DNA of 64,000 nucleotides. Source: Thiohalobacter sp. IOR34. Lineage in GTDB: Bacteria; Pseudomonadota; Gammaproteobacteria; Thiohalobacterales; Thiohalobacteraceae. The stretch is from the NCBI RefSeq assembly GCF_030406045.1, contig NZ_CP128988.1, forward strand, positions 2,691,001 through 2,755,000, written 5' to 3'. The position numbers were made by a program, and so were the translations under genes. Positions 9,086-18,754 of the stretch are shown here, in pieces. Every line of letters starts with the position of its first letter. Positions within the stretch are counted from its first letter, which is position 1. Below the pieces are notes generated by a model. That model was not told where the DNA came from, did not search any database, and saw nothing but the letters and a program-made list of their open reading frames with translations.

Positions 9086-11713
9086 TCAGAGCGCCGCCAA
9101 CGCCGCCTTGGCCTCCTCCACACCGGCAAAGCCGCCTGCCTCGATGGCCTTCCCGAGGTGCTCTCGGGCAGCGGCCTTGTCACCCGCCTTGGCCAGCGCC
9201 ATGCCGAGGTGATACTGGAAGACCCCCACCTTGGGCGCCCTCTCGACCACGGTCTTCAGCACCGAAACCGCCTGGTCATAGTCACCCGCCCGGTAATAGA
9301 CCCAGCCGAGGGTATCGAGGAAAGCCGGCTGATTGCTGCCCTTGAACTTCTCCGCCAGCTCGCGGGCACGGGCCAGGCTGGCCTCGTCGCTGCGGTGGTC
9401 GGCCAGCAGGGCGGCAAGGTTGTTGGTGGCCAGGGCGTTGTCCGGATGTTCCGCGAGAATGCCCTCATAGATCTCGATCGCCTTGTCGAAATCCTGCTTG
9501 CGCTCATAAAGTCCGGCCAGACCAGCCAGCAGGCCAAGATCGTCAGGCAGTTCCTTCAAACCCTGTTCATAGGCCTGAATGGCCTCCCCGACTTTTCCCT
9601 GCGCCTCCCTCGCCGCGGCAAGCTGGGAATAGACCTTGCCCGTTCCGGGATTGATTTCGATCTGCCGCTCGAGTGCCGTCTCTGCCTCGGGAAAACGCTT
9701 CTGCCCAAGATAGAGCAGGGCCAGCAACTCGTTGGCTGCCGGATGCTCAGGGTTCTCGGCAAGGACATCCTTGAGTCGCTGCTCCGCCCCCTTTACATCC
9801 CCGGCCGCGATTTTCGCATTGACCAGAAGATTCAGGATCTTTACATCCGGCGATTTGGCATAGGCCGTCTCGAACGAATCCACCGCCTTCCGATATTCCT
9901 TCTTGGCCATGTACACCATGCCAAGGAATCGCTGCGCCGATGGATGCTCCGGATTTTCCTTCAACAGTTTCTTGAGTCGCGCCTCGGCGACGTCCACCTG
10001 CCCAAGGGCAATCTCGATATCGGTGAGTTCTGCCAGCAAGTCAGAGGAACCAGGCGCCCGCTTCAGTGCCTCTTGGAACTCAGCCTTGGCCTCCTTCAAC
10101 TTTTTCTGCGCCTTGTACAAGCGTCCCATACGGAACCAGCCATCAGCCTTGTCCGGCGCCACCTGTTTGATCTTGTCCAGAACGGCCGGCAAGGCCTCGG
10201 CATCACCCTTCGCAGCGAGCAACTCCGACTTCACAACCAGCGCCTGGATGTTCTCTGGTTCTTTGGCCAAGACCTGATCGACCTGCTCGGCGGCCGCATC
10301 CAGGTTCTTCTGCACATAGTAATATCGAGCCAGCCGCAGACGCGCATCAGCATCATCGGGCGCCAGCGCTACAACCTTTTTCAGGGTATCCCCCGCCAAA
10401 TCGACGTCACCCTTGGCCAGATAAGCAGCCGCCAATCGATTCAACACATCAACGGAATCCGGCTGATCCTTGAGGACGGAGCGGAAGGCCGTAACGGCCG
10501 TCTCGTAGTCCTTGTCCTGCATGGCCAGCCCACCCTTGAGCAACAGGGCATCATTGTCCTTGGGATTCTCGGCAAGCACCTCAGCAACCAGCGTGCGCAC
10601 CTTGTCGAGTTCCCCCTTTTCCACATAGAAACGAGCCAACTCGTTGCGAGCCCTGAGCCCGGCCGGCTCCACATCCCATCTGTCGATGATCTGCTGCAGC
10701 AGCTTGACTGCCTCATCAGGTTGCTTGGCCTGGCGATACAGCTTCACCAGGGCGAACCGTAATTCCGGCTCGTCCGGAAGCTTGCTGATGTCGGCCTGTA
10801 ATTCTTCCCGCGCCGCATCCATACCCTTTCTCTGGCCCAGGAATTCAACCAAAAGCAGATAGCGCTTCACATCTTCAGGATCAGCAGCGAGCGCATCACG
10901 CAGCACCTTTTCAGCCTCCTCGACCTGGTCCAGCTGCGCATAGTAGGATGCCAGGGAAACCCGGTAAGCCAGGCGATCCGGGCGCTGACGGATCAACTCC
11001 TGCATCTGCTTCACAGCCTGATCCGTCTTTTCCTGTCGCGCATAGAATTGCGCCAATTGCAGGCGGAGTCCCGCCTTATCGGGCGCAGCGGCAACCGCCT
11101 TCTCAAGAACCTGCTGCGCCTTGTCCAGCTGCTTCTGCTGCTCATAGAAACGCGACAAGAGCACGACTGCAGCCTCCTCACCAGGCGCTCGCTGCAATAC
11201 AGTCTCCAACTGTGCAATAGCCTCATCCACACGACCCTCGCGGCCGGCCAGGGAGGCCTTCAGAATCAGGCCCTCGATGCTTTGAGGGTCTTTCTTCAGG
11301 ATGGCCTTCACCTGGTCATGCGCCTTATCCAAGGCCGCCTTTTCGCCCTCTGCATCACCCTGCTGCCGGCTGGCATTGGCCTGAAGCATGAAAAACTGCC
11401 CCAGCCGAGCGCGAGCGGCTTCATGCTGTGGATCCAACTCAACTGCCTTGTTGTAGCTGCCGAATGCCTTGGCCCACTCCTGCTGCATCTCCGCCAAACG
11501 CCCAAGTTGGTAATAGGCCTCCGCCGACTTCGGATCGATCTGCAGCACGTTCTTCAATTCAACACGGGCCTTGTCGAAGTTACCTTCTTCGAGATAGGCC
11601 TTGCCACGCTCCAGGTATTTCGCCTTGCGCTCCTCGGAACCGCCGCAACCCGCCAGCAAGACCGCAGTCAGCGCCGCAACGATCAGTTTTTTGCCATATC
11701 TCTCGAAACCCAT
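9086..11713 (-). CDS. prsT: PrsT-like TPR-repeat lipoprotein (PEP-CTERM system)
   Basis: An 875-residue exported lipoprotein. Residues 1-24 are a lipoprotein signal with lipobox LLAGC, so it should be anchored in a membrane facing the periplasm. The rest is a near-continuous array of about 20 tetratricopeptide repeats (AEAYYQLGRLAEMQQEWAKA is one example). Length and layout match PrsT of exosortase systems, thought to act in EPS assembly or export. The ATG at 11711-11713 follows GGAGGAGTCGAGG, a strong ribosome site, so the 20-codon upstream extension is not used. It is separated from prsK by REPs and probably transcribed alone. The role is inferred from family and context only. Confidence 0.88.
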   Translation of the reverse strand: MGFERYGKKLIVAALTAVLLAGCGGSEERKAKYLERGKAYLEEGNFDKARVELKNVLQIDPKSAEAYYQLGRLAEMQQEWAKAFGSYNKAVELDPQHEAARARLGQFFMLQANASRQQGDAEGEKAALDKAHDQVKAILKKDPQSIEGLILKASLAGREGRVDEAIAQLETVLQRAPGEEAAVVLLSRFYEQQKQLDKAQQVLEKAVAAAPDKAGLRLQLAQFYARQEKTDQAVKQMQELIRQRPDRLAYRVSLASYYAQLDQVEEAEKVLRDALAADPEDVKRYLLLVEFLGQRKGMDAAREELQADISKLPDEPELRFALVKLYRQAKQPDEAVKLLQQIIDRWDVEPAGLRARNELARFYVEKGELDKVRTLVAEVLAENPKDNDALLLKGGLAMQDKDYETAVTAFRSVLKDQPDSVDVLNRLAAAYLAKGDVDLAGDTLKKVVALAPDDADARLRLARYYYVQKNLDAAAEQVDQVLAKEPENIQALVVKSELLAAKGDAEALPAVLDKIKQVAPDKADGWFRMGRLYKAQKKLKEAKAEFQEALKRAPGSSDLLAELTDIEIALGQVDVAEARLKKLLKENPEHPSAQRFLGMVYMAKKEYRKAVDSFETAYAKSPDVKILNLLVNAKIAAGDVKGAEQRLKDVLAENPEHPAANELLALLYLGQKRFPEAETALERQIEINPGTGKVYSQLAAAREAQGKVGEAIQAYEQGLKELPDDLGLLAGLAGLYERKQDFDKAIEIYEGILAEHPDNALATNNLAALLADHRSDEASLARARELAEKFKGSNQPAFLDTLGWVYYRAGDYDQAVSVLKTVVERAPKVGVFQYHLGMALAKAGDKAAAREHLGKAIEAGGFAGVEEAKAALAAL

Positions 11714-11818
11714 CCTCGACTCCTCCAGGAGAAATTCGCCTTTATTCAATACTCGGTTCACACAAAATACCACGAATCATGGGGCCAGCGGCCAAACAGC
11801 GATTGCCGTGATTCCCCT

Positions 11819-11976
11819 GTCGCGGTCTGAAGACCACTCATCGGCGGCGGAACCACCCGTAGGAGCGGCGTCCACGCCGCGATTCCGGCGGGACACCCAT
11901 CGCGGCCTGGAGGACGCTCCTACAAACAAGAGGTTCCACCTTGCCCTGTGTAGGAGCGGCGTCCGCGCCGCGAATT
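11819..11976. repeat. REP cluster marking the left border of the polysaccharide island
   Basis: One degenerate unit (TCGCGGTCTGAAGACCACTC, 11820-11840) and three good REP hairpins up to 11976, six bases before the fcl stop codon. No further REP occurs until 38182. The spacer AACAAGAGGTTCCACCTTGC matches that of the clusters at 1087-1309 and 4768-5054. Confidence 0.88.
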
Positions 11977-11981
11977 CCCGC

Positions 11982-12935
11982 TTACGACAACCCGCGGATC
12001 TGCTGCTTATCGACCTGATCCAGAAACCACTGATAGGTCGATTCGATTCCTTCCCTCAAACCGATCTTCGCCGACCAGCCGAGCCCATTGATCTTCGTCA
12101 CATCCACCAGCTTGCGCGGGGTGCCGTCCGGCTTGCTCGGATCGTAACGGATCTCGCCCTCGAAACCGACGACCTCCTTCACGATGGCCGCCAGCTCGGC
12201 AATGCTGATGTCCTTCCCTACGCCGATATTGACGATCTCCTCGCCGCTGTATTCGCGCAACAGGAAAAGCACGGCATCCGCCAGATCGTCCACATGCAGA
12301 AACTCGCGCAGCGGCTTGCCCGTTCCCCACAGGGTCACCGTCGGCTCACCCTTCTGCCTAGCCTCATGAAACTTGCGGATCAGCGCCGGCAACACATGTG
12401 ACTTCTCCAGGTCGAAATTGTCACCCGGCCCATACAAATTGGTCGGCATGGCAGCAATGAAATCACTGCCATACTGGCGGCGGTAGGCCTGGCAGAGCTT
12501 GATGCCGGTGATCTTGGCAACGGCATACCATTCATTGGTCGACTCCAGGGGGCCGCTGAGCAGATACTCCTCCTTCAAGGGTTGCGGCGCCATTCTCGGA
12601 TAGATGCAGGTGCTGCCCAGCGCCAACAGCTTCTTCACGCCGTGGCGATGCGAGGCGTCGACAACGTTCGCCTCCATCATCAGATTGTCGTAAATGAATT
12701 CCGCCGGATAGGTATCGTTGGCCAGAATGCCACCAACCTTTGCAGCCGCAAGAATGACATAATCCGGCTTCTGCTCGGCAAAGAAATCGCGCACGGCCTG
12801 CTGCTCACGCAGATCCAGCTCGGCACTGGTGCGGGTGACCAGATTCTCATAGCCATCAGCCCGCAGGCGACGAAGGATCGCCGATCCAACCAGGCCGCGG
12901 TGCCCCGCCACGTATATCTTTTCATTTTTCTGCAT
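11982..12935 (-). CDS. fcl: GDP-L-fucose synthase
   Basis: A 317-residue short-chain epimerase/reductase that converts GDP-4-keto-6-deoxymannose to GDP-L-fucose in the cytosol with NADPH. The N-terminal nucleotide motif is GHRGLVGSAI, and the catalytic YxxxK is Y137/K141 in EWYAVAK. GSTCIYP and PTNLYGPGDNFD are typical family blocks. Length is normal. It follows gmd by 95 bases on the same strand, giving the usual two-step GDP-fucose pathway. It is the first gene of the REP-free polysaccharide island counted from the left. Confidence 0.96.
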   Translation of the reverse strand: MQKNEKIYVAGHRGLVGSAILRRLRADGYENLVTRTSAELDLREQQAVRDFFAEQKPDYVILAAAKVGGILANDTYPAEFIYDNLMMEANVVDASHRHGVKKLLALGSTCIYPRMAPQPLKEEYLLSGPLESTNEWYAVAKITGIKLCQAYRRQYGSDFIAAMPTNLYGPGDNFDLEKSHVLPALIRKFHEARQKGEPTVTLWGTGKPLREFLHVDDLADAVLFLLREYSGEEIVNIGVGKDISIAELAAIVKEVVGFEGEIRYDPSKPDGTPRKLVDVTKINGLGWSAKIGLREGIESTYQWFLDQVDKQQIRGLS

Positions 12936-13030
12936 TGCCTTCGACCTCGTACGCAGGCATACGAATCACTACACGCAAAACCATGAGAGTGATGCCCCTG
13001 GAGTCAGAACCACATCAATCGATACAACGA

Positions 13031-14134
13031 TCACTCGTTGTATTCGAAGGTCTTGAAGCCCTCACGCTTGCACAGCTCGTCACGCTCGGCGATCTTCAGA
13101 TCTTCGCGGACCATCTCGGCCACCATTTCATCCAGCGAAATCTCCGGCACCCAGCCGAGCTTTTCGCGCGCCTTGCTGGAATCACCCAACAAGGTCTCCA
13201 CCTCGGTCGGACGGAAGTAGCGCGGATCGACCTCCACCAGCACCTTGCCAGAATCCTCCTCGATGCCCTTCTCATCGACACCGGAGCCTTCCCAGTGCAC
13301 CGAGATACCAACCTCCTTGAAGGCCGCATTGACGAAGTCACGCACTGAATACTGCACACCTGTGGAGATACAATAATCCTCCGGCTCATCCTGCTGCAGC
13401 ATCATCCATTGCATACGCACATAATCGCGCGCATGCCCCCAGTCACGCTTGGAGTCCAGATTGCCAAGATAGAGCTTGTCCTGCAGGCCCAGCTTGATCC
13501 GTGCCACGGCACGGGTGATCTTTCGAGTCACGAAGGTTTCACCTCGGATCGGCGACTCGTGGTTGAACAGGATGCCGTTACAGGCGTAGATGCCGTAGGC
13601 CTCACGGTAGTTCACACAGATCCAGTAGGAATACAGCTTGGCAACCGCATAGGGGCTGCGCGGATAGAAGGGCGTGGTCTCCTTCTGTGGGATTTCCTGC
13701 ACCTTGCCGAACAGCTCCGACGTGGAGGCCTGGTAGAAACGCGTCTTCTTCTCCAGACCCAGGATGCGGATGGCCTCCAGGAGGCGCAAGGTGCCCAGTG
13801 CATCGGCATTGGCCGTGTACTCAGGCGTCTCGAAGGACACCGCCACATGACTCTGCGCAGCCAGATTGTAGATCTCGTCCGGCTGCACTTCCTGAATGAT
13901 GCGAATCAGGTTGGTCGAATCGGTCAAATCGCCATAGTGCAGGATGAACTTGCGATCCTTCTCGTGCGGATCCCTGTAGAGATGGTCGATTCGATCCGTG
14001 TTGAACGAGGAGGCTCGACGCTTTATGCCATGCACGGTATAGCCCTTGGACAACAGGAATTCTGCAAGATAAGCGCCGTCCTGCCCGGTAATACCCGTGA
14101 TCAGCGCAACCTTGCCTTGTGCCGAATTTTTCAT
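13031..14134 (-). CDS. gmd: GDP-mannose 4,6-dehydratase
   Basis: A 367-residue member of the extended short-chain dehydrogenase family that makes GDP-4-keto-6-deoxy-D-mannose from GDP-mannose. It begins with the Rossmann motif [15 protein letters not shown]. The TSELFGK block precedes the catalytic Y162/K166 in SPYAVAK, and [16 protein letters not shown] and [12 protein letters not shown] are diagnostic of Gmd. The start is ATG at 14132-14134. It works with fcl downstream and competes with AlgD (19547-20860) for GDP-mannose. Confidence 0.97.
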   Translation of the reverse strand: MKNSAQGKVALITGITGQDGAYLAEFLLSKGYTVHGIKRRASSFNTDRIDHLYRDPHEKDRKFILHYGDLTDSTNLIRIIQEVQPDEIYNLAAQSHVAVSFETPEYTANADALGTLRLLEAIRILGLEKKTRFYQASTSELFGKVQEIPQKETTPFYPRSPYAVAKLYSYWICVNYREAYGIYACNGILFNHESPIRGETFVTRKITRAVARIKLGLQDKLYLGNLDSKRDWGHARDYVRMQWMMLQQDEPEDYCISTGVQYSVRDFVNAAFKEVGISVHWEGSGVDEKGIEEDSGKVLVEVDPRYFRPTEVETLLGDSSKAREKLGWVPEISLDEMVAEMVREDLKIAERDELCKREGFKTFEYNE

Positions 14135-14187
14135 TTGCGGAACCTTTAAAAATTAATTAAACGAATAACAATTACCAGGCAGCCCAC

Positions 14188-15831
14188 CTACATTGCAAAT
14201 CCGCGAAGCGCAAATACTGCCAACGATGCCAGCACGGAACCTGTAAAGGCATTCCAGCGATTACGCATCTGTTGCATGACGAACTCACTCGCATAAAACA
14301 ATATTATCAACTGCACAACGAGCATCACCCACCTTGAATTCCCGATCTCACCCCCGGAGATCAAGCCGACAATCATGATGATGATCAACACCAGATAATC
14401 GAGCGGGGTGACCTGGAATTTCTTCTGCTCGGCATAACGAACTCCCAACCCGAACGCAACAACAAGCACGCCAAAATACAGGTAGACCAGAAAATCCGCG
14501 TCCAACAACCAGCCCGGTGGATACGAATTCAGCAGATAGACGGCAAACCCGAGCGCGACATATATGATCAGGCGCAGGAACAGAAACCAGAGATGATAAC
14601 CAAAAAGCAGGCGCAACAATAAAAGCCCGAACAGCACCCCCGCCGACCAGCCAAAATCGCGAGGGACGTTTGTCGCCATGAAGGCAGAACCGACAAGAAA
14701 CAGGGAAAGCCCGATCTCGGTCACGCGATGCGGGACACGGACAAAGACATGGTTCTTGCGCAGCGTGCCCAGCATGCGCGCAATTCGCCCTGTGCCGTCG
14801 CCATGATGGGCATGCCAGCCCGATTTCTCGGCCGCCACCAGCATGGCAAACAGAAGACTACAGACGCCCAGATAAACACCCAGGATCAGGGCGTCCGATT
14901 CATATGGCAGCAATACCGCCGCAATGACAAAGAAGGCCTGGATGGAGTAGATAATGATGACGGATTCGTAGTGATGAAACCCCAACTCTAACAGGCGGTG
15001 ATGGATATGGTTCTTGGTCGCCCGGAACCAGTTCAGCCGGTGGTATATCCGCTGCGCGAATACGGACAAGATATCAGCTATCGGCAACCCCAGGAACAAG
15101 GCCGGCAATGCCGGACTCAGCGCCGGATTGACCTTCTGCGTCAGCATCACAGCAAGCACACCCAGAGTAAAACCCAGAAACTGGCTGCCACCGTCGCCCA
15201 TGAAGACCTTTGCGGGATGCGAATTGAATCGCAGAAAGCCAAAGATCCCGCCAATCGTGGCAACAGCTATGATCACAACCGAAGTACCACCAGCAAGATG
15301 GGCAAGATATGTTATAGCCCCCAAACTGAGTAGCGATTCGCCGCCAGCCAGACCATCCAGCCCGTCCGAGTGGTTGATGGCATTGATCATGCCCACTATG
15401 GCAATAACCGTGAAAGGCTTGCCGAATGACTCAGGGACAGGCTCCATGTCCATGAACGGCAGGTAGCTCACATGCAGATCGCCATAATAGACTACCGCTA
15501 GCGAGGCGATAAACTGCCCGATAAATTTCACATAATGGCCAAGCTCACAGGCATCATCCCAAACACCAAAAATCAACAGCACGATGGCACCAAACAGATA
15601 GGCGCCAATCGTCGCGTCTACCGGCAGCAAAATCAACATGGGCACTAGAGCCCCGATCACGATACCCACCCCACCAACCCGTGGAATCGGGACTGCATGC
15701 ACCTTTCGCGCATCCGGCTTGTCGATCATCCCGATTCGCGGTGCAATACGAAACATCAACGGGATAATCGCCATACTGATGGCCATCGCCGCGATAAAGA
15801 TAAACAGGAAATTACTCAGCTGAGCATTCAA
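14188..15831 (-). CDS. MraY/WecA-type polyprenyl-phosphate sugar-1-phosphate transferase with extended C-terminus
   Basis: A 547-residue integral membrane protein that would start glycan synthesis by moving a sugar-1-phosphate onto undecaprenyl phosphate. Family motifs in order are KVHAVPIPRVGG, GVWDDACELGHYVKF, NHSDGLDGLAGG, FMGDGGSQFLGF and ATKNHIHHRLLELGF (the HIHH cytosolic loop). WecA homologues are about 350 residues; here some 190 further residues add about six hydrophobic segments of no family known to me. The first codon is TTG at 15829-15831, the only start that keeps the first membrane segment. It lies between gmd and the exosortase gene. Confidence 0.88.
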   Translation of the reverse strand: MNAQLSNFLFIFIAAMAISMAIIPLMFRIAPRIGMIDKPDARKVHAVPIPRVGGVGIVIGALVPMLILLPVDATIGAYLFGAIVLLIFGVWDDACELGHYVKFIGQFIASLAVVYYGDLHVSYLPFMDMEPVPESFGKPFTVIAIVGMINAINHSDGLDGLAGGESLLSLGAITYLAHLAGGTSVVIIAVATIGGIFGFLRFNSHPAKVFMGDGGSQFLGFTLGVLAVMLTQKVNPALSPALPALFLGLPIADILSVFAQRIYHRLNWFRATKNHIHHRLLELGFHHYESVIIIYSIQAFFVIAAVLLPYESDALILGVYLGVCSLLFAMLVAAEKSGWHAHHGDGTGRIARMLGTLRKNHVFVRVPHRVTEIGLSLFLVGSAFMATNVPRDFGWSAGVLFGLLLLRLLFGYHLWFLFLRLIIYVALGFAVYLLNSYPPGWLLDADFLVYLYFGVLVVAFGLGVRYAEQKKFQVTPLDYLVLIIIMIVGLISGGEIGNSRWVMLVVQLIILFYASEFVMQQMRNRWNAFTGSVLASLAVFALRGFAM

Positions 15832-15896
15832 ATGCGCCGGCGCCCCCGCATGAATATGACATGGATTATAGTGATAGCAGGCACTCCCGATGGCTT

Positions 15897-17462
15897 TTAA
15901 TCAGGGATATATTCTGTGAGCAAAGGAACCACCACACGAGCAAAGAGGCGTAAGCGCCGCTCGGCATCTTCAATATCATCACCAGGACCTACGAGCGCAG
16001 TCAGCCGCACCAAAGCTCCATCAGTCCGATTCCGGGTCAGCGCGTCCCAGAACATGAACCACTTCACCAGCCACTCACTCGTTATATCCCGGCCGCGCTG
16101 CTGGAACCAGTAATAAACAAGCTGGGTATAGTCACCCTTCTTGATGATCATTCGGTTTACCGAGAGCGGCTTTCCATTCACGGATACATCACCCAGATGA
16201 ACTACGGAATGATCCTTGATAAGCCATCCGCCACCCGGGATGCAGGCCCTTGGGGAATGGGCTGCCGATCCGGCCTCCTGCTTGTTGTAATAGGCAATAT
16301 ACAGATTGACCGAACCCCCTTCTTTATCCACATAATTGGCTAGAATGTAATCATCGAGCTTAAGAGACCGCAGGTAAATCTCTTCGAGGCGATCATCCCG
16401 GCCACGCCAGTCGCCAAATTGAAGCGGAAATTCAGCAAAGACCTTACGCGGCATCTCCTGCTCTGAACGCCCCTGCGCATACAGGCTACCCGCAAGGATC
16501 CCAGCGGCAAGAAATACAACTGCAAAATGCTGCGTGCGCAAACTTCGGAGAGACCAGCGAGTGCAGGAGATGCTGTCCGGCAGATCAATGGCAAAAGCCT
16601 CGGACAATTTCATCTTATGCTCGCCAACGCGGGAAAGCAGCATCATCTCCAGAATCAAGATGCCCATACAGGCCATGAATATGAACCAACCCTCGAAGTC
16701 ATGCAGAAATCCCTCTGCCTGCTCTATGCCATAGTACTCAACCAGAACTCCGATGACTCCGATCCTGAAGCTGTTCATCAAAACAGTGATGGGAATGCTT
16801 GACAGAAAAACCAACGCCTTCTTCCATAGATCCGCCTTGTAAATATAGGCCGCGATGAACGACAGACTCACCAGCGGAAAGAGGTAACGCAATCCACTAC
16901 AGGCCTCAACAACCTGAAGCTTGAATGTCCCGAGATCGATCACATTACCTTCCAGGTAGACACTGATACCAAAAAGACGGATAACGGCAACCCCCAGCTC
17001 GGAAGAGATCAGCTGCAACTTGGTCGAGAGCGTGTTGTAAATAAACGGCGGCAGGGGAACCATGAAGAACAGCAGCGCCAGAGGTACCGCCACGATCTTA
17101 AACGCCCGCCAACCCATGATCGCCAGCGCCACACCCAGGACAGCAAGAACCAACGCATATTGTGAAAGGGTATGCGTCGTCGCCACGGCGCCCATAAAAA
17201 AGAGCAGGCCACTGATTGCGACGACAACCACGCCCATCCATGAGGGTGAAAATTCCTGCCTTGCCAGATCATTCTTCCTCTGCCAGACAAGGAAGGCGCT
17301 TATTACCGGAATAAGGTAACCATAGCCATACTCCTCCTTGGTATCCCAGCGATGGACCATGTCGGCAATGGTATCCATATAGCCAGCACCCATGAGAAGC
17401 ACGGCCAGGCCCAGGATAAGATAGATGGCACTCGAATTCTTCCAGCACAAATCGTTATTCAT
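15897..17462 (-). CDS. Exosortase fused to an EpsI domain (XrtD-like)
   Basis: A 521-residue fusion. The first half is a multi-pass exosortase, the membrane cysteine protease that cleaves C-terminal sorting tags from exported proteins. Its catalytic residues are C188 (VVEACSGLRYL), R233 (NSFRIGVIG) and H254 (HDFEGW). The second half (about 300-521) is an EpsI domain with HSPRACIPGGGW and YYWFQQRGR. Fusion of the two is the layout I associate with XrtD exosortases (VPLPA-type tags), but the exact class needs a profile search. The start is ATG at 17460-17462 with GAGGTG 11 bases upstream; a GTG at 17504 is an alternative. No tagged substrate is in the window. Confidence 0.85.
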   Translation of the reverse strand: MNNDLCWKNSSAIYLILGLAVLLMGAGYMDTIADMVHRWDTKEEYGYGYLIPVISAFLVWQRKNDLARQEFSPSWMGVVVVAISGLLFFMGAVATTHTLSQYALVLAVLGVALAIMGWRAFKIVAVPLALLFFMVPLPPFIYNTLSTKLQLISSELGVAVIRLFGISVYLEGNVIDLGTFKLQVVEACSGLRYLFPLVSLSFIAAYIYKADLWKKALVFLSSIPITVLMNSFRIGVIGVLVEYYGIEQAEGFLHDFEGWFIFMACMGILILEMMLLSRVGEHKMKLSEAFAIDLPDSISCTRWSLRSLRTQHFAVVFLAAGILAGSLYAQGRSEQEMPRKVFAEFPLQFGDWRGRDDRLEEIYLRSLKLDDYILANYVDKEGGSVNLYIAYYNKQEAGSAAHSPRACIPGGGWLIKDHSVVHLGDVSVNGKPLSVNRMIIKKGDYTQLVYYWFQQRGRDITSEWLVKWFMFWDALTRNRTDGALVRLTALVGPGDDIEDAERRLRLFARVVVPLLTEYIPD

Positions 17463-17524
17463 AATCCACTTGGCACCTCGTCGACAGATCCGACCCAACT
17501 GCACGCCTCAAACAAGAATTTCAC

Positions 17525-18709
17525 CTATTCAGCAAACAATGCCTCATAGGCCTTGAGCAGCTTTGGAGCTTCGTATTTCCACTCCAGCTCATCGAGCACC
17601 CTGCGCCTGCCGAATTCACCCATCTCGCGCCTGCGCTCAGGATCATCCACAAGTTCGACAATCTTCTTGGCAAAATCCACTTCGTCATTCTTCCTCGCAT
17701 ATAGGGATGCCTTCTGCGCGGAAAAACGGCCTTCTGTGAGATCGAACTGAACTATTGGCTTGCCCAATGCCATATACTCCATGATCTTGTTCATGGTCGA
17801 TTTATCGTTCATCTCATTGGCAACATCAGGATTCACGCAGACGTCTGCCGTATTCAGCATCTCCAGCAAATCCTTATCAGGAACACGGCCGGTGAAAGTA
17901 ACGTAATCTGCCACCCCCAATTCATCGGCATAGGCCTGCATTTCTGCCAGGGATGTACCTCCTCCGACCAGACCAAACTGTATATCTTCACGCCCCATCT
18001 CCTTGACAATATGCTGTATGGAACGCAGCAAATAGTCGATCCCCTCCTGAGCACCCATCACGCCCACATAGCCGACAAGATATTTACGGCCTTTCTTCAA
18101 GGCTTCCACGGGAGGCAGAACCTTCAATCTCTCCAGTTTGGGCCCACTACGCACGACAAAGACCTTGTCGGCCGGCATCCCTCCCCGCTCAATGGCAATC
18201 TTTTTGTAGGATTCGTTGGTTGCGATAGAGACATCCGCAAGCCGGAAGGTCCAGCGCTCCCAGGCAAGCATCACTTTGTAAAAAAAATCCCGCCTGCCAA
18301 ATTTGGCTTCATAAAGCTCTGGATTGATATCGTGATGATCGAAAAGAAATTTCTTACCAAACAGCTTGAAAAAACCGCCAATCAGAAAAATATTATCCGG
18401 TGGATTGCATGCATGGATTGCATCGAAGCCCCTGCCAAAAAATACCTTCCATGCCAGGACAAACTCCCAAAATAGCGCCGCTGAATATTCATATAAATAG
18501 CCTAGCGCTCCCTCTCCTTCCATGGGCAGATTATGGCGATAGATATATATGCCGTCGATAACTTCGCATTTTTTTTCATAACCCTTGCCCGTCGGACAAA
18601 TGATGGATACATCGTATCCATGCTCCTTCAAGGTTGTAGCTTCCTGCCAGACTCGACGATCGAACGGTGAGGGCAGGTTCTCTACTATTATAAGAATGCG
18701 TTTTTTCAC
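17525..18709 (-). CDS. Glycosyltransferase, family 4 (GT-B fold)
   Basis: About 394 residues. The N-terminal motif IVENLPSPFDRRVWQEATTL and the middle block AIHACNPPDNIFLIG are typical of WbuB-like GT4 enzymes of surface polysaccharides. The nucleotide-sugar half holds VGYVGVMGAQEGID, VTFTGRVPDKDLLEMLNTADV and NKIMEYMALGKPIVQFD. It should add a sugar to the lipid-linked repeat on the cytosolic side; donor and linkage cannot be read from sequence. The start is uncertain: GTG at 18707-18709 gives MKKRILIIVENLP, matching relatives, while a GTG at 18730 adds seven residues. Confidence 0.85.
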   Translation of the reverse strand: MKKRILIIVENLPSPFDRRVWQEATTLKEHGYDVSIICPTGKGYEKKCEVIDGIYIYRHNLPMEGEGALGYLYEYSAALFWEFVLAWKVFFGRGFDAIHACNPPDNIFLIGGFFKLFGKKFLFDHHDINPELYEAKFGRRDFFYKVMLAWERWTFRLADVSIATNESYKKIAIERGGMPADKVFVVRSGPKLERLKVLPPVEALKKGRKYLVGYVGVMGAQEGIDYLLRSIQHIVKEMGREDIQFGLVGGGTSLAEMQAYADELGVADYVTFTGRVPDKDLLEMLNTADVCVNPDVANEMNDKSTMNKIMEYMALGKPIVQFDLTEGRFSAQKASLYARKNDEVDFAKKIVELVDDPERRREMGEFGRRRVLDELEWKYEAPKLLKAYEALFAE

Positions 18710-18754
18710 GACAGAAACGAACCCGAGCACGCTCTCACAAGCATTGCAGCACCA

